DNA of 64,000 bases, from the NCBI GenBank assembly GCA_012932865.1, contig SAXG01000007.1:372001-436000 (forward strand), in the 5' to 3' direction. The notes below the pieces were generated by a model. The model saw nothing but the letters and a program-made list of their open reading frames with translations, searched no databases and had not been told where the DNA came from. The DNA comes from Amylostereum areolatum. Taxonomy: Eukaryota; Basidiomycota; Agaricomycetes; Russulales; Stereaceae. Below, one piece after another: positions 37,162 through 48,670 of the stretch; positions within the stretch are counted from its first letter, which is position 1; each line of letters opens with the position of its first letter. A program made the position numbers and the translations under genes.

Positions 37162-38924
37162 ATGAGGTGCGTGCCGTGTCGTGAACTTATTTAATGAGCT
37201 TATTGGAACGATAGCGTCACCGGATACCAACAGCGCCTCACCACTTCTCTCGCTCCCCTCAGAACTTATTGCGGAGATCCTCTCTTCTCTCCCATTTCAA
37301 GATGTATTTCGTTGCAAAAGGACATGTCGCGCCCTCGACGATATCGTGCGTGGATCCGCCCAGATTCAGTACCGCATGCACCTCGGGATCGACGGACTCG
37401 AAGACGACCACAACCCAGGCCTTTCTTATGCGGACCGCTTGGAGCTTTTGCAACGAAGAGAGACGGCGTGGTTAAATATGGAACCCCAAAGCGTTGTCAA
37501 AATCCCCTCCATCCCATTCGAATCCAGCGGTATCTATGATTTCACCGGCGGCGCATACGTCCTCGGCACGCGGCTCTCCCAGGGCGTTCGACCTACGACA
37601 AGTGGATACGCGTATGTGGATCTGCCATCGCTTGGAGAGGAGGATAAGCCCATGAAATGGCGAGCGAACGATGTTGGCGAAGAAGTGGTCGACATTGGGC
37701 TGTGCATCTATGAACACGACCTCAGCGCCGTTTTGACTTCGTACGTCAAGTTTCGTCCCTTACCAATTCGTCGTATACTGATTTATGTCCACAGAAAACC
37801 GGAAGGAGATGGGCCTGCTGACGATATATCGTATCGGATCCACCTGCTCAGTTTTTCTACCGGACGTCCTCATCCGTCCGCCTCTCAGCCCGTCGTATTC
37901 GTCACAAGCCAAAGTCGTTCACTGGGTCATGTCAACGTTGCAATCGAGATTGTTGGTGATTATTTAGCTCTCATGATCACCTACCCCTGGGCCCGCGGCT
38001 TCGGTGTCGACACCTTCTATCTCCTCAACTGGCGAAAGGGCGATGCACACAGGGTAGGTCTCTCCTATACTTCATTTCACATGTCTCTCAGCATCTCTGC
38101 AGATCCGCGTTACCCCGTCGAACACGTATGGGTTTTTCGTCTTCCTCACCGGCCGCATTATGGTATTTCCTGATATGGACGCAAAGACGCTTGAACTAAT
38201 GGAGATCGTCGATGGTGTGGATGGAGGGCCACCAACGTTACGTGTACTGCGCAAGCTCGCTCTGCCTACATTTGCCCCGGAGACTACTATTATACGCCTG
38301 TCCGCGCGTGGGGAGCCCAACCCGATTGGAAGTTGGCCCAGAAAAGCCAATCCTGCCTCTGCAAGCCGTCCATTCCGTGATTCGCCCTCGGAAGCTCTCA
38401 TCCTCTTCCACCTCCTCACACAAGTGGATAACCCCACCCAGCTGGAGATGCATACATTCACATTTATCACACACCGAAGCACACTGGTGGCACAAGTACC
38501 CATAACGCCGGTGATCGAGGAGCCCTCCACAGTGCCTTGGGAGGAGTGGGGGCCACATGGAACGCGATGGTTCGAGAGCGACGATGCCGCGACACGGTGG
38601 ATTACGATGGCCGCTGGTCAACGATATGTATACCTGCCGAATGCTGAAGAAGACCGCTCTCCAATCCGTGTGTGCGACTTCAACCCCTACCATGTACGCC
38701 GCGAGCTGTCCCGAGGTAACGACCAGGCTGTACTCACGCCCGAGGGAAACACAAGGAGGGTGGTCTCGGAGGAGACTAAGGTCTTCGCTTCGAATGTCTT
38801 CCGGAACGATGTGGTATCTTCGCTGCCTTATTGCGAAACCACAACTGAAGCGGTGTACAAACATGACGGAGTCCTTCTGGATGAGGAGCGGGTTATAGGA
38901 TTGAACGTGCGTGTGTGTTCTTGA
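37162..38924 (+). CDS. F-box domain protein
   Basis: Probable substrate-recognition subunit of an SCF ubiquitin ligase. The ATG at 37162 is followed after five bases by a 67-nt intron (37167-37233); the spliced start is MSASPLLSLPSELIAEILSS, which brings the F-box motif (LPSELIAEILSSLPFQDVFR, then CKRTCRALDDIV) to the very N-terminus, as usual. Two more GT-AG introns follow, one inside VLTS/KPEGDG and one before IRVTPSNTYGFF. The remaining ~450 residues match no repeat type I recognise (no obvious LRR, WD40 or Kelch spacing) and resemble the beta-rich C-terminal regions common in expanded basidiomycete F-box families. Stop TGA at 38922-38924. Target unknown. Confidence 0.88.
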
Positions 38925-39769
38925 CCTCGTGTTGTTGACGTTGACGACCTGTTCGATCAGTTACGAGACGACGAGACAAGCGTTGAGCGTATCACTGTGT
39001 ACATTTTTGGATAAAGAAACGGAACTTATGCTCTCTCCGCTCCACCTGGCTTGACATGCCAAGCTAGGCTCTGCGTCAAATCAGTCGACCGCCTGTCTTC
39101 TTTAACCAGTGCCGCCCATGGACGAAAACCTTTACGGGGCGATGTTCTTAACCTGAGTCAACCAAACCAACATCCATTGTTTGATGATAATTACACCGCA
39201 TCAGAACAATGCAAATAGAACTCGCGACATACAACTTCTCCCCACATTCTAGTCTCAGGACAACGCGGGCTGACGTACGGTACGCGTGAAAACCACAGCC
39301 TTTTCTGAGAATGAGTCTCACGTGGATTATTGTATGCACAGCCACTGGCCAGCGGGATGCGTTTATTTGGATTCAAAGCGCACAGAAGCGCACTGGCAAG
39401 TCCAGAAGTTGGAAGGTGTGAATCTGTTATCCCACACACTGCGACACGAACAGCATCCATCTAGTCGCTGTAAAATGACCTGGAGGCGGTACTAATTAAA
39501 TAAGTGAGACTTTGACTTTGATATTGTAGTGAATTGACGGGGCCGGTCACTTGCACCTGAGCCCTACTGACACAGTACACTGTAGTACGTGCGTCCTCGT
39601 GTTTCACGCCTTATGACTCGGAATAAATTGATCTATTACAGAAAGCTGTGTTCATTCTATAAAAAGACGGGTAATGTTCGAGACATGATATCATACGCGC
39701 CCACGTTCCCACCCTCCTATCCTTTCCATTATCTCTGTCAGCAACTACCACCTACCACTACCAGAACAT
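38925..39769. other. Intergenic upstream of the SPFH gene
   Basis: Contains the 3' flank of the F-box gene and the promoter of the SPFH gene, including a TATA box. No other feature seen. Confidence 0.5.
39658..39663 (+). promoter_or_regulatory. TATA box upstream of the SPFH gene
   Basis: TATAAA followed by AA lies about 107 bp before the start codon, a typical fungal spacing. Confidence 0.5.
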
Positions 39770-42167
39770 ATGCCATCCCCTAGCGAGTTCAGCGACAACA
39801 CCACCATCGTCGGTGGTCCCGGCTCTGTGCCCAACGGCAAGCACGCGAAGCCCACGGAGACCTTCGGCGGAACGAAGAAGTCTTCCCCCGTCAACCTCGA
39901 GCTCCTCACTAGCGCGGACGAGTACCTCGATGAGGAGCGGCCCTTCCTCGTTAAGATCGGGAAGGATGGCCTTCCTGCTGCTTTGCGTCGGCTGAACGAC
40001 CAACTGGAACATGTGCGTTTCCCCCCATTCTAGTGTCAGCGGGGAATGACCTGCTTACGTGCCGCAGTCGAAGGAGGGCAAGATTTTGTCTTCGAAGGTT
40101 TGTCTTGACCTTCGTGGACATTTGTCATGGCTGACATTTAGCCGTGCTGCTCGCAGGTTCCAACAGACTGGATAGGCCGAGAGGTCACCCCAGGTCATGT
40201 CGGCTTCATCAACCATGGTGGAATGCCAAAGGTGCTCATTCGCCCTGGGCGATATCCTGGATTTCCTCTAAGGAACTGGTGGGCTCGAACATGGTGCGGG
40301 ACCCGAAGCTGTGCGTAGGTTTGGCGGGAAAGGCGCATTATTCTCTAATGACGCCCTATAGTATCTGAATCGGTTATCGAGTTTCAAGGTCTGACAATTG
40401 TACAGGTATCGCAGAACCAGGTATGCACCTATCTTTCGGGCGATGTTACGTCCCCTATTGACCCTGTCCTGTCTATGATGTAGGCGGCAGTTATCTCCGA
40501 CCCGCAGGTCTGTTACAATCATACCTCTACAATGAAAGGATAATACTTACTGTCGTCAATTAGAACCATATTTTTGTGGTCAAGAACGCAGGCTTTGTGT
40601 CGTACGGTATCTCAGGAAGTTACGACTGTTTGGCCATCGTTGACCAGACCCATCTCCCGGGTGCGGTTCACGACCGCGTTACGAAGAGCACGCTAGGCTA
40701 TGTGCATGAAGTGAAGATGAAGACGGGCCATGGCGCGTCCGCGCAAGACTTTGTAGTCGCGACCTTGTTCGTACACTCTGTGTTTCCTTTCCGAGATTCG
40801 GACCCTGACCACTTCGACGATAGCTTGAATATCCCCGCGAACAATTGCGCTATTCTTCAGCGTGGCGACGACTTAGAGCTTCTACAAGCTGGTCAACATT
40901 GTGTCACAAACCCCAATGTCACTGTGCGCGGGCTGTACACGCTGGGGGAAAACCAGTTCGAGATGCCTACCAAGGACATGTAAACCCTCTTCCCTTTTCT
41001 GGTGGTCGACCAAGGCTCAATGTATATGATTAGATTCACCCGGGACCAGGTTCCTGTCAGCTTGACATTGTACCTCAAGTGGCAGCTCACGGAGCCGCTG
41101 AAGGTATGTTCATGTTGTGATTTCTTCTCGTGGCATTCAATTGACCATCTTTCCATAGCTTGCTACTCATGGATACGAGACGCCTTATGACGCGCTTAGG
41201 TTAGTTGTCATCTCCTCGTCACTATATCTTCCCACTAACCCTGTTACAGGGACAAGACTCAGTCAATCCTTACCCAAATCGTTGCCCATCGTATGTTTTT
41301 TTGAGTACCCGATACACCACCGAACTCACCTCGCTTTAGTCGATTACAGTTCTATGGTTAAGCAGCGATCCATTGGTCCCGATAATATGGAAGACGGTGC
41401 AGACCCATCCTCGCAATTCTTGGATGCCCTTCGGACTCGTGCCATGGATGACTTGCACCTCGCCGCCCTCGAGTACGGCATCGTTCTCAAGGACCTCGGT
41501 AATATATCTTCACGACCCGGTCCTTCATTCGTTATCTAACATGCTCTCTTCTCTTCAGCCGTGATTGACAGGCAGTTCAAGGGTGATATCGCAAGCACTA
41601 TGGACAAACTTACTACCCGTGCTCTGCAGGCGCAGGTCGAAGCTGCCGTATGTTTCACACTTCCATCCAAGCGCGAATCCTCCTGATCCCTCCTTCAGAA
41701 CGTGGACCGAGAGAACAGTAACAAGGTCAAGCAAGAAGAGGGCGCACTGTCCGTAGCACGTATTAAAGCCCAGGCCCGAAACGTTCGTCCTGTCACACTC
41801 CTTTCTTTCTCTTACCTCCTAAGCATACTCTACACAGACCCAAGCTGACTCGGAGGCCTACTCCGTCATCGCCGCTGCTAAAGCAGAGGCCGAACGTACC
41901 CGCATCGCTTCCGAAGCGCAGGCCGCCGCCACACGCCTAGCCGCAGAGGCAGCTGCGGAAGCCGTGCGTGTTAAGGCATTGGCGGACACGGCAGTGACAG
42001 ACTCTTTCGCACGCGAGATGGAAATGCGGAGGGTGGAGGTCGAGCGCGTTGGCGCGTTTGGAAGTCGGGCGGTGTTTGTACCGACGGAAGGAATGGCATC
42101 AGGCGCGGGTGCGCCGATGCTGGCGGGGATGGCGGCTGGGATTGGGGCTGACGTGAGGAAGAAGTAA
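39770..42167 (+). CDS. SPFH/Band-7 (stomatin-prohibitin-flotillin-like) protein
   Basis: Likely scaffolding protein of the SPFH superfamily. ATG 39770 opens MPSPSEFSDNTTIVGGPGSV. After an N-terminal extension the text reads IGREVTPGHVGFINHGGMPK and LIRPGRYPGFPLRNWWA, then across an intron with a GTGCGT donor RSLSESVIEFQGLTIVQVSQ and NHIFVVKNAGFVSYGISGSY, a beta-rich core of Band-7 type. Later exons give MKTGHGASA, ALQAQVEAANVDRENSNK and a long Ala/Glu-rich coiled coil (AAAKAEAERTRIASEAQAAA), the usual C-terminal half of flotillin-like proteins. Stop TAA 42165-42167. No clear transmembrane segment or signal peptide is seen, so membrane attachment would have to be peripheral. About a dozen small exons, some uncertain near 41.1-41.3 kb. 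The exact subfamily and function are not known to me. Confidence 0.75.
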
Positions 42168-42390
42168 GTGATCTGCGTGGTTAGGCCTTCCGTGGTCAAG
42201 TGTTCCCTTGTCTATTTTCTCTCGCTTGTTTGGCGCATACGCTCGTTGATGATACGCGGACTTCATGATACCCATCCCATGCCCAACTCTCATTCATATC
42301 GTTACTGTGTAATAACCACTGTCGTATTCCATACTGTATTCTACATATAACAAATCGTAGCAGCAAATCGCTTCCCAAACGTATCTTCCC

Positions 42391-44626
42391 TCAGGATTTA
42401 TCCGTCTGGTTATCCTTCTCCGACTCGAATACCTCCTCCACATCCTGGGCAATCCTCCTCCTCTGGACCGTACGACCACCTGGACTGGACCAAACGCCGC
42501 CGGTGAAGCCGCCCTTGTCGAAGATATGGTCGATGTCCTCCAGCTCGAGACCCTTGGTCTCGGGGAAGAACGCGTACACGATGGGGACCCAGAGCGCATT
42601 GGTGATCGCGAAGATGATGAAGACGCGCCAGCCGATGTTGGCAATCGCTGGCGGTGTCATTTCGACGACAGCGAAGACGCACATCCAGTTGAAGAAGGAC
42701 GAAATGGCGGAGCCGCGGGCGCGGATGCGTGTAGTCGTAATCTGGAGGAGATCATGGCTCGTCAATAGGAGATTTGGAGCAAGTGGAGAAAGTGCACACC
42801 TCTGCGGGGTAGAGCCAGGGCTGCGAACGCGGGAGAATCAATGATACATCTGAACGGCGAAAAAGAGAAGACTCACGATTGGCAGGTACCCGATACCGAG
42901 GAAGATCTGGAAAATGAAGACCATCGCCGTGGCACCGTATGCGGCAGATTGAGAGCCAGTCGACAGGAGAATGGACGCAATGACGAAGCAGAGGGACTGG
43001 CCCGCCGCGGAGATCATGAGAAGTGTGCGCCTGCCATAGCGGTCCACCGTCTGTAATCGGGGCATTTCAGTATATACCCCGATGGAATGGTGTGAGAGCA
43101 TACCCAGAGGGGGATGAAAGATGCAACCATGTAGGTGCAGGCAGTCCCACCACCGAGAATAAGCGAAAGATTGCGTGAGAGACCCATCGTATTCTGGTAG
43201 ACGATTGGAGCCAGGTAACTGTACGCGGGTAAGCACCACCGTCTAAAAATCGCAACGTGAGACTCACTTGATCATGTTTGCACCGGTAAACTGCTGCATG
43301 ACATTGACACCAACTGCAAGACACAACCTGCGGAAGTTGTCGATGGGGCCGCGCTCGAATAATTCGCTATATTTGAAGGGTCCTACAGGGAAATAGGCAC
43401 CGTTATACGAACAGGACTCGGTGGTTGGGGTAAGATAAACGTACCTCCGGCACTCTCCTGAATCAGAGAGACCTCGATTTCGCGCTTCTTCTCAATGACG
43501 TCGGGGTGGTCAGGGCCCTTGTCTTCAAGCTGACAGAGCACCTGAAGGCCCTCCGCCTCGCGACCGTGGGCAATGAGCCAGCGAGGGGAGTCAGGAAGCA
43601 CCATGCCCTGCAAAAGAAGGCAGATAGCAAAGAACGCCTGGAAGCCTGCAGGATGGATAGGATTGAGCCAAAGATGGTGTAGATGACAAGCGAGTTTACC
43701 AATTGGGAGGCGCCACTGCGCAGGTCCATTTACGAAAGACATGCCATAGTCTAGCCAGTAGGCCTGAAAAGGGCATATAAGTACAGGGAGGGGAAGCGGT
43801 CTTGTATGACATACAATAACGAGACCGATGATCGTCACCGTGGAGTTCAAACAAACAAGAGTTCCGCGAATAGGCCCGCTGCAAGTCTCGGATTGATACA
43901 CTGGAATGGACGAGGAGTTGAACCCGTTGCCCTTGATTTTTTTTAAACAATGGTTGAGAACCAGGGACACGCCAATACGAACCGATACTCACGATGCCAG
44001 TAACGATACGCCCAACGTAAAGTTGAGCTCGAGTGGTTGAGCTTGTTAAGATAGCCTGAGAGATGGTTAGATTCACACAAATGCGAGAGAAAGGAGAGAG
44101 TTACCGTGCCGACGATCATCGTAGCTGCACCGGCCATAATCATACGTTTTCGTCCAATCCTCTCGCCGTACACGAAAGCAATGAGACTTCCAACTGCACA
44201 CCCAATATCCTGTGCGCCGCAAGGTCAAGGGCCCACTGGCAGTGAAGTGGACATGATATACGCACATAAATAGCAACCTGGAGGCCTATTAATCAATGGT
44301 AAAGGTGATAGCGAATACAAAAATGCGCACAATGGTTCCTTGGGCCGTTGGATTGGGGTTGCCAAAATCACGGCCAAATTGGTTATCTGCGCCAACCTAG
44401 TACGAGCTAGACGTGAGCAAGGCGAACAGCATGAGCAAAAAAAGGGCGAGCGTACAATGCCAGCCATCACTCCTTGGTCATACCCTAACAGCAAGAATCC
44501 TTGACAGCAACATGCTACCCAACCAGGACGAGGCCACAGTCAGTCCTCTGGACAGAGCCAAAACAACGAAAGCTTACCGGTTATAGCGAGAACGAGCCAT
44601 TTCCCTCGCGCTGGTAGAGTCCACAT
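42391..44626 (-). CDS. MFS sugar (hexose-type) transporter
   Basis: Twelve-helix plasma-membrane porter of the sugar porter family. ATG 44626-44624 starts MWTLPARGKWLVLAITGCCV and continues AFLLLGYDQGVMAGIVGADN, with helix 1 and the GYDQGV signature. The loop 2-3 motif is YGERIGRKRMIMAGA, the loop 6 signature LPDSPRWLIAHGRE, the helix 7 region GVNVMQQFTGANMI, then DRYGRRTLLMISAAG, PWLYPAE, RARGSAISSFFNWM and the C-terminal FFPETKGLELEDID. It ends NQTDKS with the stop complementary to 42391-42393. Around 540 residues with about nine introns. Substrate cannot be read; sugar is the family default, but relatives also carry quinate or polyols. It is divergent from the P450, sharing a 1.6-kb promoter region. 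Confidence 0.93.
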
Positions 44627-46271
44627 CGTTGCGGTTGTTCCAGATGTTCGACTGTAAGAGGCGAATGGGAATACCGACGCGCCATGATCGCTAACCAGGA
44701 TGATTTATGCATGGGATTTCGGGGCCGCTCTAAACCGTAAGTGGTCTGGTGACAGAGGGCTGAGGGCTCCAGGAGAGCTCAGGTCGCGTACTTGCACTAT
44801 TTTTCCAGGTGCTGGCCAAGAACGGGCCGCTACAGCGCAGGGCTCTGGGGCCCCGTGGGGGTGGTCACGATGGTCGTCGACTGGTCGTCCTATCTCAGTT
44901 CTGATACATCGCCGGGAAGTCCGGGAAGCCAAACGAAATTCGCAGAGGCGCGAGGTGACTGGTGAGTTCGGGTTCCTTCAATCCACAGTTTGCAGTTGAT
45001 GGCGAGCTCTGGACCTGGAACGTAGTCATAGACATGCAAGTAGATTCTATAGATGACCGACTCAGTGGAGGAACAGATCTTCAACTTCAAGGTGCCGTTT
45101 GAGGGAAGTACTTACGTAATTATTTGCCTCGCTCGGCGCCTTTCGTCGAGCCGTCGACGTCGGACGTCAACAATATCTCGAGCGGCTTCGCAAGTTCGCA
45201 TGGAAATTGACCTTGAGACACCCGAGTCTCGGGTCTCAGGTCTCAGGTCTCAGGTCTCAGGCCATCTCAGGTTCTTTCAGCTTCGGTGGGGCATCTCATG
45301 ATACCCTGCCCTACCAGCTGATCTCTAGGCCGGATTTAAGCCTGGTCAAGGGCAACCCACTGGCGGGTATACATATAGCTCTGCAGGAACACTTATAGCA
45401 GCCAGAATTGCGGCGGTGTACTTGTTCAGTCCGTAAGTGCCATATCCTATCCATTTGTCAAATCCCTGAACCTTGGTTGAAGGGATGGCTCGTTAAACCT
45501 CATTTGTTCTTCGGGAAAGTCTGCCCCAGGCTGTACGGCCCCCGGCTACACAGTGTACAGCTACATACACAGCTCCAATGTACCCATGATGATGTCTTTT
45601 TCGCCTTAGGGTCACTAACTGTTGGCGCATTCTAGCCTTAAACCCTTCCAATGTCCACCTGCACCCAGGGCCGTGTAATTTTGGCAACAGTACAACGTCG
45701 GGTAACGAGATTACCTTTGGCATGACATCGCCGAATTCGATTCGTTCGACGGCTACCTACGCCAGGTCGCACCGAGCGTTAACTTATCTGCTCTGTCTAT
45801 TCCTTCAAAAAGTCCTTTTACTGCTCTGACAACCGCGGCGCGTACTGGCCGTTCAGGTTTCTCAAATGTACAGAACCTCACACGGTGTGGTCCTTTCGCA
45901 CCGCCTTCCGCCATTTCAGTCATAACACGCTCTTACTTATAAGTTATCAGATTCGAAGCCTGAGGTCACTATGGTCCCGAAGTCGCCGGCTACTCTCATA
46001 CAGCGTATTCCTTTCCCGGTCGGCTGGGATGGCGCTACCGTTCTGTGCCCCATGTCAAAGTCGCCGTCACAGCGACAGTTCACATGGCACGTCAACATTC
46101 TATACGCAGAACGCGGCCTTACCATGATCCTCTTCTTCGGAGAGTCTCCCCCGAAGTGCAATCCAACTGGCCTGCAAGACTGCCTCCTACGACCATGTAT
46201 TCCCAGGAGCTGGGTACTTAAACCCACACGCCTTTCGTAAAGTCAACTCTCCTTCCCAACCCGATTTCGAC
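44627..46271. other. Divergent intergenic region between the transporter and the P450
   Basis: About 1.65 kb. ORFs at 44700-44999 and 45971-46240 (plus) show no domain and probably represent promoter or leader sequence. A heptamer array at 45226-45260 is listed separately. Confidence 0.5.
45226..45260. repeat. Heptamer tandem array (gtctcag)5
   Basis: Five adjacent heptamers: gtctcgg followed by four exact gtctcag units. A partial continuation (atctcagg) lies a few bases downstream. Confidence 0.85.
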
Positions 46272-48234
46272 ATGTCACTTCTTCAAGACATTACTGCGAG
46301 CTCCGTCTTGAACGGGCTCGGTGCCATCGGCGCTCTAGCCATCATTGCAGCTCTGTTAGTTCACGCCATCCCATGGGCCTGGGACAGCCGAAACGTCCGC
46401 GCTTATCCTGGGCCTTGGTTGGCCAAGTTCTCTGATGTCTGGTTGGGGCTCGTTGCATTCGACGGCCATCGTTCCGATGTGGTCCACGAAATGCATCAGA
46501 AGTATGGTGCGTAGCGTTCATTGCAATGGTCATGTATGTCCATTTCTCTTAATAGCCATTGGTTGTAGGAACGTTCATTCGTATCGCGCCCAATCATATC
46601 TCCATCTCAGACCCAAAGGCCCTCGAGATCGTGTATGGACACGGTGTCGGCACTCTCAAGTCTGATTTCTACGACTCGTCGGTGACTATCGATCGCAGTC
46701 TTTCCACCACGCGCGACCGTGCAGCACATGCCCGCAAACGCAGGATTGTTTCCCACGTATTCGCCCCAAGGACCGTTCTGGAGTATGAGCCCATCATCCA
46801 CGAACATGCCACCGCTTTCGTCAAGCAATGGGACGCGCTCTGCGACAAGATTGACAAGGGAGCGGTCGACGGTCGAATGTGGTTCAATTGTATGCCCTGT
46901 GGGTCCTAATCCCCGGCCTTTCCCATCTTTATACTTACATCGATGCGTCTTCCAGGGTTCGCCTACCTTGCCTTCGACGTGATAGGTATGGTACAAAGGC
47001 GTATTGGTTTTGATGGTTTTGCTCACAATGTGTGACCAGGCGATCTATCCTTCGGAGCCCCATTCGGTATGGTCGAAGGCGCGAAGGACTCAGCTCCGGT
47101 TGCGAACTCCTACGAAAGTACGATGGGGACTTACGGAAAAGAGGCCGACGTCGACAGTTCCCACTACAGGTCGGCGGTCGAACTTCTCCGCAAGCGCGGA
47201 GCATTCACCTCCACAATCGGCGTCTTTCCTTCGTACTGGCGTCCTCTCCTCAAACGCTTCATTCCCTGGTTCAACACTGGAGGTCAGGCGGCGTATGAAC
47301 TTGGCGGAATCGCCGTCGCGTCCATTGCGAAGCGGCTCGTAGCTCCAACCTACCGCGCGGACTTCCTCACTCGACTTTTGGAAGGCAAGGACGATTCCGG
47401 TCAACCCCTGGGGCCACTGGAGCTGAGCGCCGAAGCTTTTGTCTTATTGCTCGGTGGGAGTGACACCATGTCCGCGTGCGTTCTTTATCAATGTCTCCAA
47501 CAGTCTCTTACCCCTACTGATGGAAATTTGTCTTTAGTACAATGACCAGCATCACATATTTCCTCGCTTTGCATCCTCGATGCCAGAAGATTCTGCAAAA
47601 GGAGCTCGACAATGCGACCGGATCCGGCGAAGAAGACCCTGTCTGCTCGTTCACGGAGATCAAGAATCTTCCCTACCTCGAAGCTGTCGTCAACGAGACC
47701 ATGCGCATATACTCTACCGTTGGTATTGGACTGCCGCGCGAGGTTCCCGAGGGTGGCTTGGACGTCCTCGGTCGGACTTTCCTGCCGGGGACCATTGTCA
47801 GCGTGCCGCTATACACCGTCCACCACGACGTGAACATATGGGGACCTGACGCGGACGCCTTCAGACCCGAACGTTGGCTCGAAGAGGGGGCACACGAACG
47901 CGCGAAGTATTTCCACCCGTTCTCTCTGGGTCCGAGGTACGAGGCAGAGCCTTCACTAGCACTCTCGCCGGCTCATTCATAGAATAGGGCGTGCGTCGGA
48001 CGGAACCTCGCGATGATGGAAATCCTGATAGCAATCGCGACGGTTATGCGCCGTTATGATATTGTTCTCGAGGATCCGAGCGCCAAGGTGGGACCCTCTA
48101 TCGGTACTCGCTGGTGGGCAGTACATGACTGATTGCGTGAACCGCAGATCCCCCGGCACGAAGCTACCGTCAACGCTGCTCTCTCGTGCAAGATTGGCCT
48201 CAAGCGTAGGGACGCAAACACCGCGAACGCTTGA
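46272..48234 (+). CDS. Cytochrome P450, CYP53 (benzoate 4-hydroxylase)-like
   Basis: ER-anchored heme monooxygenase. MSLLQDITASSVLNGLGAIG begins at 46272 and is followed by one hydrophobic segment (ALAIIAALLVHAIPWAW), the membrane anchor. The early region (AYPGPWLAKFSDVWLGLVAF, YGTFIRIAPNHISISDPKAL, GTLKSDFYD, AHARKRRIVSHVFAP) is what I associate with CYP53. The I-helix is around LLLGGSDTMSAT, the ExxR motif is in VNETMRIYSTV, the PERF-like motif is FRPERWLEE, and the heme ligand loop FSLGPR-ACVGRNLA is split by an intron. Stop TGA 48232-48234; about 525 residues. If CYP53, it would para-hydroxylate benzoate and similar aromatics, feeding the protocatechuate route; the subfamily is inferred from remembered motifs, not from an alignment. 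Confidence 0.9.
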
Positions 48235-48670
48235 TAGCCTTTGTTTCACTCGCACGTTCAATTGGAACTGTATGAGCCTACTACCGTGGGACGCGATGCA
48301 TGTAGATGGCGGACTACCTGTACGTTATAACGAAAGCACATGTTACCAACATTTCCGCGGATGTATGAATACGAATGAATGCATGTTTTATGGCACTGCA
48401 TAAAGACTTGAGCGTCGTCGGTCATATCAGGAATATCCTTATCTCCTCTAACACAGGCAAGATTCCAGTGACGTTGGTGGCCCAGGATCCTGAGGCCAAG
48501 AAGCTGACAAAATATCTTGTTTTTGAAAGATAGTTGACTTCGCTACAAAAGCTCGCAAGTCCTTGGCAATCCCAACTTATAGATATCATCACAACTAAAC
48601 TCGCCCACACGTTCGGCACGAATAACCCAACATTATATGCAGAATTCCAGGTTGAACACTCAGCGAAGAA
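48235..48670. other. Convergent 3' flanks of the P450 and UGGT
   Basis: AT-rich sequence between two genes that end facing each other. No coding signal. Confidence 0.5.

Noticed and set aside
40315..40375. Apparent stop in the SPFH gene after GTRSC
   Set aside because: Using the GTGCGT donor a few bases upstream gives RSLSESVIEF in frame; the gene is intact there.
45971..46240. Plus-strand ORF just upstream of the P450
   Set aside because: No recognisable motif, and it sits where the P450 promoter and leader should be.
42391..48234. Transporter and P450 as part of a secondary-metabolite cluster
   Set aside because: No polyketide, peptide or terpene synthase, nor any other tailoring enzyme, is nearby; the next gene is the housekeeping UGGT.
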